DNA of 64,000 bases, from the NCBI GenBank assembly GCA_023144005.1, contig JAGLGN010000020.1:1-64000 (forward strand). The letters are read 5' to 3'. The stretch comes from a bacterium. Its GTDB lineage: Bacteria > AUK180. Shown here piece after piece: positions 28,101 to 37,149 of this stretch. The notes below the pieces were generated by a model. That model saw nothing but the letters and a program-made list of their open reading frames with translations, had not been told where the DNA came from and made no database searches. The translations under genes and the position numbers were made by a program. Numbering within the stretch: the first letter of the stretch is position 1; each line of letters begins with the position of its first letter.

Positions 28101-30488
28101 GTCATTTACATCTTCTGCGATCAGGGCACCATATGCATCGTAAGCCCGGGCACGGACCTGATAGGCTGCACCATCGGCTAAACCGTCATTTACACTGTCC
28201 CAGTCATACTTCCAACCGTCGGACGGAGTATTATCTGTAGTAACCAGTCCCAGAACGGCCGGAGTAGCAAGATCATACCAATTAGCACCACCGTCGGGAG
28301 AAATTTCGAAAGTTACTTCCGCCGTATTATCAGGAGCCACCGCTTCGATCGATTCTGTTCCCGAAATTGTTGTGATAGGGAGAGGAGTAATGATTGTCAC
28401 GGTAGTGCTGTTATCAATATAGAAAAGTCTCAGATCGGAAACGCCTACATTGCCATTTTCATCTACTGCTTTCACCTGGACAATGTGCGATCCGTCACTC
28501 AATAAGGTAGTGTCCAGAGAGTAGTCTCCGGCACCGCCGGTAATCGGTGGCTGTGTATCGACAGGAAGCCATACACTTCCGTCAACGGATATTTCGCAAC
28601 TGTCAGTATTGAGATCCGCGCCACCCTGGGGCGTCGCAGTAAATTGAAACAGGACTGTGCCGCTGATGATCTGGGCAATTGTAGGTGAAACCATCGCAAC
28701 TACCGGATCATTAGCGCTACCGCCAACATTGACTACGGTAACTGTAATTATCTGTGTTGTATCTCTCGCAGGAATGTTGTCATCCGTGGCGCGTATGCGT
28801 ATTTCATAGACACCATCAGCTTTCAGAGTAGAATTCCAATTACCGAACCACCATTCTGTGTCTGCTACCTGAGTCATGGCAGTCCATCCCGCCTCGCCTT
28901 CAATCTGATATTCTACAGAATCAATATTCGCTCCACCAGCTGGAACTACCCATGCATCAATCGGAACAGTCCCCTGAACGGTGGTACCGTTCTCCGGATG
29001 GATCACCTGTACATAAGGTGCTCCCAAGCGAAGTAATGGCCAACCGATGGAAAGGTTGATATTACCGGTTGCATCAACATATTCTACATCAGTATTGGTA
29101 CCATATTCCCAATAGAAATCTCGGCCGGTAGCATCATCATAATATTTGATCAGAAAACCGATCAGTGAATCGGGGCCAAGCTGGTCGAGATCATAAGGAT
29201 CCGGACCACCTGAGTTATATGATACCTGAAATTCATAATCCCAGTAAGTACCAATGTAAGTGGAATCTCCAATAGCATCATTAGCATCTGCAGCGGATGT
29301 ATCGTCAGCCCATATCCCACCGCCGCCGGGGTTGTCAAAATACCAATCGGTAGCAACACCACTTGTTATTCTGATCGCATTTTCCTGATTGTCATCCAGT
29401 ACGTAGTCTCTGATAGAAGTAGGCCCTGGATTTTGCTGCTCTTGATATATTTGACAGTAATCCGCTGCATCTTGAACCAGGTCATGAACCCGTATGCCGA
29501 AATAGAAATCATCGGCAGCAGAATCATTTATTGAATATATAGTGGCATCAATAGTATTTCCCTGAAAATCGGTAAAGATAATATCCCTTTCATAACTACC
29601 ACGCCAGGCATCTTCTGAAATATCACCGTCAATCGTGGGATTTCCGTTTGCATTGGTCGTTGCGGAAAATGTCATGAATTCTTTTGGCTTTCCCAGTATG
29701 ATATCGGCCCAGCCTACTCCGGTACCGGGATCGATTGGTTTCGGCTCATCGGATGCTCCGGCACCCGGATCATTCAGACCATTTAGTTCATCCCAATATC
29801 TCCATTGGTCACCATTATTGAATACTGCTAAAAAAAAACCCAGCTCATCTCCGGTGAATATGCTGTCTCCGCCGTCAACCAACAGGTCAAATCCACCCAG
29901 CGTGATGGGTATCCTGAACTCCCATGTGTATATATTGGTGGCATAAGTTTCAAGCACATCGAAATCCGTATCTCCTGCCACTGCGTCATCGTCATCGCCG
30001 CTTGCATATCCAGCTCCGTCCTTCCAGCCGGTACCCGTCCAATAAAGGTCCCAGGGAGCTGCTGCTGCACGGTTTGAGGATACTGCATTCTCTTCACCGG
30101 CAGTTAGTATATCGTCATGCGTTCCCCCGCCGACACCTTCGTCAAAGTACATGATAACCCTGTTATTCGCCGAATTGTTTCCTGCAAGGCCATAAACGAC
30201 ACTGATATACAGATTAGATGCATCATTCATAATGTAAAGATAGGCAGGACTTCCATTGTCCAGATATATCTCTCTACAGAAGGCGTCATCCCATTCAGCA
30301 GGGTTGCCTGTAATGTCACCGTCGATCGTCGGTGGACTATCACACCATGCGCTATGAAGCTGTAATGCTTCTCCGTTGCCTTCCGGGACATGACCCCACA
30401 TTTGACTTGGTATAAAAACAATTGCCGTTAATACCAGAAGCAAGAGAAACTTAGCAATTCCTAATTTCGAACACGCCTTTCTTTCCAT
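25140..30488 (-). CDS. Giant secreted protein: two CBM9-like domains, Ig-like repeats, FlgD-type C-terminal domain
   Basis: 1782 residues with a signal peptide (about 1-32). Two related CBM9/DOMON-like domains begin at about 45 (TIDGDITGNPAEWDD) and 275 (TIDGDISEDAWRGSY). From about 500 to 1650 follow Ig-like domains built on TAPVFTSV... and DGSYSI...AEDTAGN units; two of them (DNA about 27460-27760 and 26500-26800) are nearly identical. The last 90 residues (NPFTPESGTSFVF, IYDVTGDLVRNV, GGYVGSGIYIYIL) form a FlgD-like/type IX-like sorting domain. It probably binds surface glycans. GAGGAGG precedes the ATG and a barrel gene follows 11 bp downstream. Confidence 0.85.
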   Translation of the reverse strand: MERKACSKLGIAKFLLLLVLTAIVFIPSQMWGHVPEGNGEALQLHSAWCDSPPTIDGDITGNPAEWDDAFCREIYLDNGSPAYLYIMNDASNLYISVVYGLAGNNSANNRVIMYFDEGVGGGTHDDILTAGEENAVSSNRAAAAPWDLYWTGTGWKDGAGYASGDDDDAVAGDTDFDVLETYATNIYTWEFRIPITLGGFDLLVDGGDSIFTGDELGFFLAVFNNGDQWRYWDELNGLNDPGAGASDEPKPIDPGTGVGWADIILGKPKEFMTFSATTNANGNPTIDGDISEDAWRGSYERDIIFTDFQGNTIDATIYSINDSAADDFYFGIRVHDLVQDAADYCQIYQEQQNPGPTSIRDYVLDDNQENAIRITSGVATDWYFDNPGGGGIWADDTSAADANDAIGDSTYIGTYWDYEFQVSYNSGGPDPYDLDQLGPDSLIGFLIKYYDDATGRDFYWEYGTNTDVEYVDATGNINLSIGWPLLRLGAPYVQVIHPENGTTVQGTVPIDAWVVPAGGANIDSVEYQIEGEAGWTAMTQVADTEWWFGNWNSTLKADGVYEIRIRATDDNIPARDTTQIITVTVVNVGGSANDPVVAMVSPTIAQIISGTVLFQFTATPQGGADLNTDSCEISVDGSVWLPVDTQPPITGGAGDYSLDTTLLSDGSHIVQVKAVDENGNVGVSDLRLFYIDNSTTVTIITPLPITTISGTESIEAVAPDNTAEVTFEISPDGGANWYDLATPAVLGLVTTDNTPSDGWKYDWDSVNDGLADGAAYQVRARAYDAYGALIAEDVNDKITTDNTAPQVTSINSPTGVAPITVKAGSTVSVNYTYTELNPGVILIEIYDGATEIGKKTISSGLTGGAAVSRTDIISIAGSAAELQYEIRVTVTDESDNTPIPSIENNAIIVDNTAPVFTSVDADQSVYADGDLITIIVDLDEAGLAVTADFSTIDSEYNTSDEAVLDNADTTYTITYTINAANTIPDGSYSILIGAEDTAGNSSNLATSIGLDNTNALGELIASPSKLKDSDTVQFKYYGYENGLSVVMPLAQLLLLDDTAAGDLSLLDNGVAPDITANDSIYTANYIISPANTIADGLKTLTAVVTDGVGNIFNPEAGIELDNAAPAHTSTLQADSDTIYRNEETITLVTDWDGIGYLITANFINVDSNYVSGSETVTDNGDTTYTIEYTISKGNANVDGAKIIVISALDEIGNGPVNSNFGITLDNTAPIFTSVGADQSAYADGDIITITADLDAAGLAVTADFSTIDSEYNAGDEVVLDNTDTTYTITYTINAANTIPDGSYSLEVAAEDSAGNISSANTSVELDNTPEPTTIIQPLSDYSMNDIIKIEAIAPDDTSRVDFSISPDGITWYDLVGVIGVTSDINGADGWEQDWDTTADGLADSTGFMIRVQAYDEMGVFISEDTVTGLLIDNTSPGIAVVVSPAPIAGPLDGEVYVNEVIISGTVSDLPNPNGVENIIIEVRNENGDHVNNSPIGILNDDNSFSHIVSLIEGNNDITVTAIDVLDNTISETFTLTYIVPQGCAVVNADGGAVSSPDGSGAVIPEDALIDKQNLCIVSVSKEDLYKPLNADYILMGAAHEFSPDHLTFHEQITITLAYTDAELDPDQDQVDEWDETQLIAFHWTGFEWVRVGGEQRDLINNKISFNVNHFGLFCLGLDSDSSGSDLTAYLTSNPFTPESGTSFVFDLPEKGTVNLSIYDVTGDLVRNVIKDVSFEEGKNSARWDGTNDFGGYVGSGIYIYILELTNSAGDVEIIKEPIGVVK

Positions 30489-30530
30489 GAGAATATACCT
30501 CCTCGTTCATTTAATAATAGTTTTCAGATC

Positions 30531-30560
30531 ATTATAATTTTTGAAGATTAAATCTGTAAA
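30531..30560 (-). promoter_or_regulatory. Probable promoter of the CBM9/Ig giant and its barrel partner
   Basis: On the minus strand TTTACA (30555-30560), 18 bp, and a perfect TATAAT (30531-30536) stand 43 bp before the ATG at 30488. The -10 is consensus; the -35 and spacing are slightly off the best values seen elsewhere in the window. Confidence 0.5.
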
Positions 30561-30939
30561 ATAATGTTGTGAATGATAATATTTCATCCCCCCCCTTATG
30601 GCAAGATTTGTGCCGCAAAGCGAATTGCTTTGATATTGGAAAAAGTCTAAAACAGCAGAACAGAAATTACATAATTTTACATTATTTTACCTATAAATAT
30701 ATAATATTCGATGGTAAGTTGATAGGATGGTAGGTGCACAAGCGCACAAGCGCACAAGGCACAAGTGTGTAAGGGAAAAGGAAACACATCCGTAACCGGA
30801 AAATTGTTTAGGATAAGAATCTCTTTGTGTTCTATCTTTTAATTGTCAATTGTCCATTGTCAATTATGTTTAGTCCCTTGTCCCTTGAGCCTTGAAACTT
30901 GTCCCCTGTCCACTTGTGCCTTGTACCTTGTGCCTTGTC
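30561..30939. repeat. Repeat-rich spacer: dispersed leader and heptamer arrays
   Basis: A run of C at about 30590-30596 is followed by AT-rich sequence. GCACAAGC-type units start at 30735. About 30748-30850 is an inverted copy of 22805-22910, and 30811-30848 holds the conserved leader (AAGAATCTCTTTGTG ... TTTTAATTGTCAA). TTGTCAA heptamers lie at 30842-30866 and CTTGTCC/CTTGTGC heptamers from about 30874 to 30940, running up to the stop of the methyltransferase gene. No gene is supported. Confidence 0.65.
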
Positions 30940-32121
30940 TTACTGTCCATTCTTTGGAATGAAACTATAAGAATTGAATTTCTTATCGACGATCAATCCC
31001 TCTTTAGGGATTTCTTTATGCAGGTCATGAGGATAGACAACGATATCGTAATCGTCGTATTTGAGTTTTGAAGCCTTCCACATTGAAAAATACGAGTCAA
31101 ACTGGTTCAGAGCAGCCGGATCACCCCAGTGAATTATCTTATTGCCCTGAATTAACACTATCCCAAAAGGCAGCGTCTTTTTCCAAATTCCGTACCCATC
31201 ACTTACATCTTCATCATCAGAAACGAAGTAGATCGCCTCCTTGGCAAGGAGGGATAGGTAATACTTAAAGGAATTTCGTTCAGTTCTCGATAGCTTAATA
31301 AATTCATTGGTCAGATTCTCGACCGGCTGTGCTTTTTTAACAAGCGCGGTGAGAGAATGTATATTTTTCTTATAATCCGCTTTGATCGCATCCAATCCGG
31401 TAAATGTAAGAAAACGAACGGGCAAGAGCGGTTTCCCGACTAGTCTATCTCCACGCTTTACAAATCTGCATAGCATCTCGAGTCCTCTTGTGAGAAGCGG
31501 TATAATAATAGTTCCACCATCCTGTAATTGATCAAACCATGGAATGTCAGGAGTAGCACAGGTAACGATTATCGCTTTGTAGGGGGCATAAGGCGAAAAT
31601 CCCATTCCACCGTCCCCGGTAATAACTGCGATCTCTTTGCCTGCCCTTTCAAGGTTCTTTTTAGCTATTTCCGCTACTTCACTCTCAATCTCAATGCTCG
31701 CGATATTCCCTTCCCCTACGATCTCGGAGATGATCGCCGAATTGTATCCGCTTCCGGTACCGATCTCAAGAACATGATCACCTTCTGCGATATCTGCAAT
31801 ATCTATCATGTAGAGGATCAAACATGGCTGAGAACAGGTTGTCAATAGTTTATTGTCCCTGATCGCGACGACGAGTGCTGAATCAGTGTAGATCGCCTTT
31901 AACATTTCCTCATCCGGTGCACTGTAGTTCAACTTAGAGGAAAACCATTTACCCGTTCCTTCATCATAACTCCATCGGAAAGGAATGAAATCCGCTCTGA
32001 ATACTCTTGAATACGCCGTTATGGTCGCAGGTTTCAACGCCTTGTGGCAGATCTCCTGCACTTTCTCTTCTATTTTTACTAATAATTCCTTTTGATAACT
32101 CTCGATCATCATCTTAGACAT
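30940..32121 (-). CDS. Protein-L-isoaspartate O-methyltransferase family protein, long form
   Basis: 393 residues, against about 210 for the housekeeping enzyme. The N-terminal part has YSAPDEEMLKAIYTDSALV and TTCSQPCLILYMI where PCMT proteins have their substrate loop. The SAM site follows with HVLEIGTGSGYNSAII, VASIEIE-like and TGDGGMGFSPYAPYKAIIV. From about residue 235 on, an extra C-terminal region of about 155 residues (ending YDDYDIVVYPHDLH) has no recognised fold. Long PCMT relatives often modify peptides rather than repair aged proteins. Single gene with a 256-bp upstream gap and repeats downstream. Confidence 0.8.
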   Translation of the reverse strand: MSKMMIESYQKELLVKIEEKVQEICHKALKPATITAYSRVFRADFIPFRWSYDEGTGKWFSSKLNYSAPDEEMLKAIYTDSALVVAIRDNKLLTTCSQPCLILYMIDIADIAEGDHVLEIGTGSGYNSAIISEIVGEGNIASIEIESEVAEIAKKNLERAGKEIAVITGDGGMGFSPYAPYKAIIVTCATPDIPWFDQLQDGGTIIIPLLTRGLEMLCRFVKRGDRLVGKPLLPVRFLTFTGLDAIKADYKKNIHSLTALVKKAQPVENLTNEFIKLSRTERNSFKYYLSLLAKEAIYFVSDDEDVSDGYGIWKKTLPFGIVLIQGNKIIHWGDPAALNQFDSYFSMWKASKLKYDDYDIVVYPHDLHKEIPKEGLIVDKKFNSYSFIPKNGQ

Positions 32122-32377
32122 ATCTTATCCTTCTTGTATCAAACATGCTTTCTCCTGTCTCTTCTGTACAGGTATTCCGTTTTTCAATGAACTTGGAAAT
32201 ACCGTGATTTGAAAAGACAGCATCGGTATGAGAAAACCTTCTTTATAGCAGTATGGTACCACACAAAACAAATATTTTCAATTCCTTGACAGTGGTCAAA
32301 CAGTTGTTTAAATGTTTTATTATTACTTCCATCCCCAATTTATCACATAAAGGATATTGACCAGGTACCTCATATTA

Positions 32378-33244
32378 CTAATTCCTGAATCTTTTGATCT
32401 TGTAGCCCTTGGTCGCTAGCATTTTAAGCAGACCGTCATCTCCCATAATATGACCACCGCCAACTATAACAAAGCGGGTTTTATCCTCTTCCAGGTAGCC
32501 TTCCATTTTATCCAGCATTGCAAGAGTTCTCGTACCATAGAGGGTTGCCATCAGATCCTCTACTTCGAATCCTGCTCCTTCTTTCATAAACAGCTTATAA
32601 ATTCTGTCAACATCGCCGTTATCCCAGCTTTTAAAAAGTTCCTCAAGATCATCTTCTAATTCATTGATATTTTTATACGAATCCTGAAGAAATGTCATTT
32701 GCTCTTCTTTTGAAAGGGAATCCAGCAATTCGAACAGGAATTTATAACCTTCCAATACTTCAAGCTCCTTATTATCTCTTTTCGCTTTAAAGTAGAAGTA
32801 GGTTTCTATCTCAAAACCGGGGGGATATCCTATGTTTGAGATCTTCTTTTCGGTTATCATAATTGCAATAACCCAGGGCTTAAGGGTCTTATGCTGTTCA
32901 TAATCAAGGCCGATCTCACCCATCTCTTCTTTTAATTGCCATAGTTTCTTATATGAAAGTACATCTTGAAGGGTTTTTCCTTTTTCAAACCTTCCGATAT
33001 AGGAATACCGTCGTATATTTTCGGAATCAATATCCGCTTCAAGAACAAGGGAATCGGCATCATCATAGGCTTTTATTATACTTTCTGCAAGCGGGTACAT
33101 TTCTTTTCTGCCAACATGTGTGGAACCCAGCAAATACACCTTTCCCGTACCCTCAATTTCCCATAATAGAGGCTCATTCCCGAAAGCGCTGCTGCAAAGC
33201 AGAAAACCCAATGCAAATACTACACTCTTAATACTCATTTTCAT
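32378..33244 (-). CDS. TraB/GumN-family exported protein
   Basis: 288 residues from ATG 33244, chosen because AGGAAAGGA lies 7 nt before it and the product then starts with a compact signal peptide (MKMSIKSVVFALGFLLCSSAFG). The frame is open to a TTG at 33286, which I judge unlikely. The mature part shows the family's N-terminal LLGSTHVGRKEMYPL with SLVLEADID and the C-terminal VIVGGGHIMGDDGLLKML. The conserved His and Glu pairs are typical of the TraB/TIKI/GumN superfamily, some members of which are metalloproteases. Substrate unknown. Follows the small membrane protein gene on the same strand, 38 bp apart. Confidence 0.82.
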   Translation of the reverse strand: MKMSIKSVVFALGFLLCSSAFGNEPLLWEIEGTGKVYLLGSTHVGRKEMYPLAESIIKAYDDADSLVLEADIDSENIRRYSYIGRFEKGKTLQDVLSYKKLWQLKEEMGEIGLDYEQHKTLKPWVIAIMITEKKISNIGYPPGFEIETYFYFKAKRDNKELEVLEGYKFLFELLDSLSKEEQMTFLQDSYKNINELEDDLEELFKSWDNGDVDRIYKLFMKEGAGFEVEDLMATLYGTRTLAMLDKMEGYLEEDKTRFVIVGGGHIMGDDGLLKMLATKGYKIKRFRN

Positions 33245-33282
33245 TTTCAAATCCTTTCCTCTACCCATTATTTTGTTATCCT

Positions 33283-33723
33283 TCAATCCGGAACTTGCGA
33301 GTTTTCCAAGGCTCTTTTATATTTCGCTTTACCTGCTAATCCCGCGATCATATCAATTACTCCAAAGAGTACGGCTCCCCAGGCGAATACATAAGTTCCG
33401 CCCTCCGAGGTGTTCACATAAGTGATCACCGTGACGGCGGTTCCAAGAACTGCCCAGATGATTCCGGTTATGATCTTTTTAGAGTTTTTCTTCACCATTT
33501 CCTTCAAATATTCGGGAGAGCTTTTATACTCTATCAATCGGCGTTCGGTTTCCTCTACAAATGGAAATGCTTCGCTCTCTTCAATACCGCGTTTCATCAG
33601 GAATTTAACTATACTTTTCTTTTTTTTCTTCTTTTCCAGTCGCTCTACTACTGCAGCAGTTATTGCTTTCCACGCTTCATCATATTTACCGGGATCAGTC
33701 GATTTCCCCTGCTTCTCGATCAT
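33283..33723 (-). CDS. Hypothetical membrane protein
   Basis: 146 residues. A charged N-terminal helix region (EKKKKKKSIVKFLMKRGIEESEAFPFVEE, with the shape of helical repeats used to bind partners) is followed by two membrane helices (IITGIIWAVLGTAVTVITYV and YVFAWGAVLFGVIDMIAGLAG) and a short basic tail. This layout, soluble helices plus a helical hairpin, suggests the N-terminus is cytoplasmic. Not recognised as a characterised family. It lies 29 bp after the hybrid kinase gene and upstream of the TraB/GumN gene, so it may share their transcript. Confidence 0.65.
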   Translation of the reverse strand: MIEKQGKSTDPGKYDEAWKAITAAVVERLEKKKKKKSIVKFLMKRGIEESEAFPFVEETERRLIEYKSSPEYLKEMVKKNSKKIITGIIWAVLGTAVTVITYVNTSEGGTYVFAWGAVLFGVIDMIAGLAGKAKYKRALENSQVPD

Positions 33724-33752
33724 AATATTCCCTCCGTATTCTATTGTTCACT

Positions 33753-36239
33753 TCACTTATCATTGCTCATTATTGATTTTAATTTAGCAGCAAGGTCCTG
33801 GATCTTGTATGGCTTTGGCAGGAACTCCATAAACCCCAGATCTTTGTAATTAGAAATAGCGGGGTCATTTGTATACCCGGTAGAGACTATTGCTTTGACA
33901 TTAGGATCAATCTCCTGAAGGCGCGTCATAGTTTCTTTACCGCCCATGCCGTCGGGGATAGTAAGGTCCAGTATCACCCCATCAAACGGTTCTCCGGCAG
34001 AAAGGGATTTCTTATATTCCTCAAGTACTCGTTCACCGTTACATGTCATCATGGTTTCATACCCCAGGCGTTTCAACAGACGCGCCAGAAGGTCACGGAT
34101 AGGTTTTTCATCATCCATAATAAGTATTTTACCTGAACCGATGGGAAGTGTGAACTCTTCCTGTATCTGATCCGATTCTGAGAGATTTGAAGCAATGGGA
34201 ATAATTATTCTGAATTCCGTACCTTCTTCGGGAACGGAATCGACCGCGATATACCCGCTATGCCGTCTTATGATGGAAAATGAGGTGGCCAAACCAAGGC
34301 CGCTGCCTTTTTGCTTGGTGGTAAAAAACGGATCGAATACGCTTTTCAGATGTTCTTTTGAAATTCCATGCCCGCTATCTTTTATTGATATCTGAACATA
34401 CTCCCCGTCTTTCAGAGGATAAAGTGACTGCAATCCGATCTCGATATTTGAGATCGCTATTTTAAGTTTTCCGCCTCCCGGCATCGCCTGAATCGAGTTA
34501 ATGATAATATTATTGATCACCTGATTTATCTGCCCGGGATCCACTTCAACATGCAGTATGTCATTTGGAATATCATATTGGCATTTTACTTTCGTTCCTC
34601 TCAATACAAAATCAGCCGATTCCCTTACAAGAGCGGTGATATCAGAGCTCTCTTTTACAGGAACGCCACCCTTGGAAAAGGTCAAAAGCTGCTGTGTCAG
34701 ATTACTTGCATTGAGAATCGCATTATTAGCCTCTTGCAGGATATCATAAGAATTATTATCTCTTCCGAGATTCATCTCAACCAATTGGAGATTGCCGAAA
34801 ATAACCGTTAGGAGATTGTTAAAATCGTGGGCAATACCGCCGGCCAGGATGCCGAGGGACTCCAATTTCTGCACCTTGAGAAGTTCGGCCTGCATCTTTT
34901 TCTCATCTGTGATATCGCTCATAGTTCCTATTATTCCAGAAGGTTTTCCGTCTTTCCCTTTGATCAATGTATTATGCATCTGCGAGGGGAAAGTACTTCC
35001 ATCCTTTCTCATATGCCACACTTCACCCATGAATTCACCCGTATCAAATATCTGTTTATTTGCTTTTTGCACCAGAGGTAATTGCTCTTTTGTGTGAAAT
35101 ATACTCAGGTTTTCTCCATATATATCTTCAGGTTCATAGCCGTGCATATTGGCAAATGCCCGATTGATATAAATGACATCTCCCTTAAGATCCACAAGGC
35201 ATAGGCCTTCGTGACTCTGATCAACAGTGGTCTTTAAAAGGCGGAGCGTCTCCTCCGATACTCGAATATCAGTGATATCAAGTGACACCACTATCATTCC
35301 AACAATATCCCCTTTCTCATTCTTCAGTGGTACCTTGTCCGTTTTCCACCATTTCTTCCCGCTTGGAGTGTCTAACTCCCTGATAATGTTCAATTGGGAT
35401 TTTCCCGTATTAAGGACCTTCATGTCGCTTTCAAATATTTCTTTCCCATGATTGGGAAATGTGTCAAAGGGCGTTGAACCTATGAGCTCCTCTTCAGTTT
35501 TCCCGATATTCCGGCATAGTGCGCGGTTAACTCTGACGATCTTGTCCTCGGTATCCTTGTAAGAGATCATCGTGGGTACGGTGTCAAGAATGTTTTGCAG
35601 TTCATCCTTCTGTTGTTTTAACTTCTTCTCGAAACTGTTTCGGCTTTGAAGGGTTTCGAAGAACCTTAATCCATATCCTATTTCCTCTCCGAGAGCGACC
35701 AGAAGGGAGAGCTCCTCCTCATGGAATTTCCCTGTAGCTTCGGAATAAATATTCAGGGCGCCGAATATTTTATTTGCATATCTTATGGGGATCGCTATAG
35801 AAGAACGGAAGCCGCAATTACGGGCCTGTTCGCGCCATATATTGTAAGAATCCCCCTTTTCAATATCCGCTTGAACTACCGGCCTGTTTTCCCTGATCGC
35901 TGTTCCAGTCGGGCACATCCCGGATTCCGATTCATCCCATGTAATCTTGATTGAAGAAAGGTGCTCTGTATCACAACCGAATTGAACCTCGGGTTCAACG
36001 TCCATGCACGGAGGCGGCTTTTTCAGGCCAACCCATGCCATTTTATAGTCACCCTGCTCTACAAGGAGACGGCAGATCCCCATAAGGAATTTTTTCCTGC
36101 CCTCCATGTTAAGAAGTGTTTTCATGGAAAGGCTCATAACCTTCCAGCCCCTGTTTAAGCGGGCCAAACGCCTTTTGAGTTCTTCATTTTCTTTGATAAG
36201 CTCCGAGTTGCGGATATCGATATTTTTCTGATTTCCCAT
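33753..36239 (-). CDS. Cytoplasmic hybrid sensor histidine kinase (GAF-PAS-PAS-HisKA-HATPase-receiver)
   Basis: About 828 residues from ATG 36239; a GTG at 36299 would add 20 residues, and neither start has a strong ribosome site. No membrane segment. In order: a coiled coil, GAF (about 35-195; FRSSIAIPI), PAS (about 205-325; TMISYKDTEDKIVRVN), PAS/PAC (about 330-450; GDVIYINRAFANMHGY), the H-box AGGIAHDFNNLL, an HATPase with N, G1 (KDSGHGI) and G2 (GSGLGL) boxes, and a C-terminal receiver (VILDLTIPDGMGG). Such kinases signal by intramolecular phosphorelay. No cognate HPt or output regulator gene is adjacent. Confidence 0.92.
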   Translation of the reverse strand: MGNQKNIDIRNSELIKENEELKRRLARLNRGWKVMSLSMKTLLNMEGRKKFLMGICRLLVEQGDYKMAWVGLKKPPPCMDVEPEVQFGCDTEHLSSIKITWDESESGMCPTGTAIRENRPVVQADIEKGDSYNIWREQARNCGFRSSIAIPIRYANKIFGALNIYSEATGKFHEEELSLLVALGEEIGYGLRFFETLQSRNSFEKKLKQQKDELQNILDTVPTMISYKDTEDKIVRVNRALCRNIGKTEEELIGSTPFDTFPNHGKEIFESDMKVLNTGKSQLNIIRELDTPSGKKWWKTDKVPLKNEKGDIVGMIVVSLDITDIRVSEETLRLLKTTVDQSHEGLCLVDLKGDVIYINRAFANMHGYEPEDIYGENLSIFHTKEQLPLVQKANKQIFDTGEFMGEVWHMRKDGSTFPSQMHNTLIKGKDGKPSGIIGTMSDITDEKKMQAELLKVQKLESLGILAGGIAHDFNNLLTVIFGNLQLVEMNLGRDNNSYDILQEANNAILNASNLTQQLLTFSKGGVPVKESSDITALVRESADFVLRGTKVKCQYDIPNDILHVEVDPGQINQVINNIIINSIQAMPGGGKLKIAISNIEIGLQSLYPLKDGEYVQISIKDSGHGISKEHLKSVFDPFFTTKQKGSGLGLATSFSIIRRHSGYIAVDSVPEEGTEFRIIIPIASNLSESDQIQEEFTLPIGSGKILIMDDEKPIRDLLARLLKRLGYETMMTCNGERVLEEYKKSLSAGEPFDGVILDLTIPDGMGGKETMTRLQEIDPNVKAIVSTGYTNDPAISNYKDLGFMEFLPKPYKIQDLAAKLKSIMSNDK

Positions 36240-36300
36240 TCGTAATTTTAACACTTTTGCAGTTTTCGTACAAATTTGTTGGAAATTACTTGTAAACACT

Positions 36301-36446
36301 TAAGAATCTTTTTGAATTCTAATTTTTAATTGTCAATTTCTCTATAATCACTGCGAAGCGTCATTCTTCATTGTATTTTCCCACTTTACACTTCACACTT
36401 TCTTTTACACTTGTCCCTTGTACACTTGTGCCTTGTGCCTTGTGTT
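36301..36446. repeat. Leader plus mixed heptamer array
   Basis: 36301-36338 is a copy of the conserved leader (AAGAATCTTTTTG ... TTTTTAATTGTCAA). After TCTCTATAATCACTGCGAAGCG come CACTTTA/CACTTCA/CACTTTC units (about 36382-36407) and CTTGTCC/CTTGTGC units (about 36410-36445). The array ends at the stop codon of the next gene. No gene is supported. Confidence 0.6.
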
Positions 36447-37136
36447 CTACTTTGCTTTCTCTACAATAGTACTATAGTATTCCAAGCCCCATACATAAGA
36501 GTATTCAATGATCTGATTAATGATCTTCTGTGCTTCGCCGTCCAATTCCTTGCTGAATTTCTCATTCGGTTTAGGGTTTGCATCACTGATCACGACCTGC
36601 AAGTAATATGTTTCCATCGATTGCCCCCGTTCATCAAGCGCTAAACTCGCCGAGCCTTTTCTGAGTCCTTGGAACGGCAAATAGCCTTCAGCCTTAACAC
36701 CTACGGATATGACTATATTTGTCTTGTCGTCTTTTTTGAAATAATACGGCCCAAGAGAGCGTGTATTGCGGATCTTATATCCGTTCTTGCATGCCCATAA
36801 ATAAAAGCTGCGCTCAATTATCGTAGCTAAATGTTCAACATGATCTAGTTTCTTTGCTTTTATTTCGGCAATTTCGATCTTTGCTTCGGCTACTATGGAA
36901 GAAAGATTCCATTTCTTTGTTTGATACTTAATTACCAGCGCCTCGGCTTCCTGCTTGGCTGTACTGTCATGTATGCAGGGGTCTTCAATAAGCGGTACCT
37001 TTCCGCCATGCCTAAGCTCGATGTATTCAACATCAGCTTCCGGTTTGACATTCTCCGCATTCAGATAAACCAAAGTGCTTACAAGTAGTAAGAGCACACT
37101 TAATTTCAACGCTGCAAGTAATACGCTTTTCTTCAT
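36447..37136 (-). CDS. Hypothetical exported protein
   Basis: 229 residues. A hydrophobic N-terminus (MKKSVLLAALKLSVLLLLVSTLVYLNA) is a signal peptide or anchor. The rest is mixed alpha/beta: helical KQEAEALVIKYQTKKW and AKIEIAEIKAKKLDHVEHLATIIERSFYLWA, then strands (TNIVISVGVKAEGY, TYYLQVVISDANP) and a final helix with YVWGLEYYSTIVEK. Two Cys (DPC, WACK) could form a disulfide. No family recognised. It lies 165 bp downstream of the nuclease-peptidase giant, separated by heptamers, with AGGAGG at its ATG. Confidence 0.6.
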   Translation of the reverse strand: MKKSVLLAALKLSVLLLLVSTLVYLNAENVKPEADVEYIELRHGGKVPLIEDPCIHDSTAKQEAEALVIKYQTKKWNLSSIVAEAKIEIAEIKAKKLDHVEHLATIIERSFYLWACKNGYKIRNTRSLGPYYFKKDDKTNIVISVGVKAEGYLPFQGLRKGSASLALDERGQSMETYYLQVVISDANPKPNEKFSKELDGEAQKIINQIIEYSYVWGLEYYSTIVEKAK

Positions 37137-37149
37137 AACAACCTCCTGT

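Noticed and set aside
30735-30945. Possible CRISPR array
   Set aside because: Units are seven bases and drift; there are no repeats of 24-40 bp with unique spacers and no cas genes.
32122-32377. Regulatory site TTGACAGTGGTCAAACAG in the spacer
   Set aside because: TTGAC...GTCAA is a short palindrome at 32285-32296, but no matching -10 or second site is visible, so I cannot tell it from chance.
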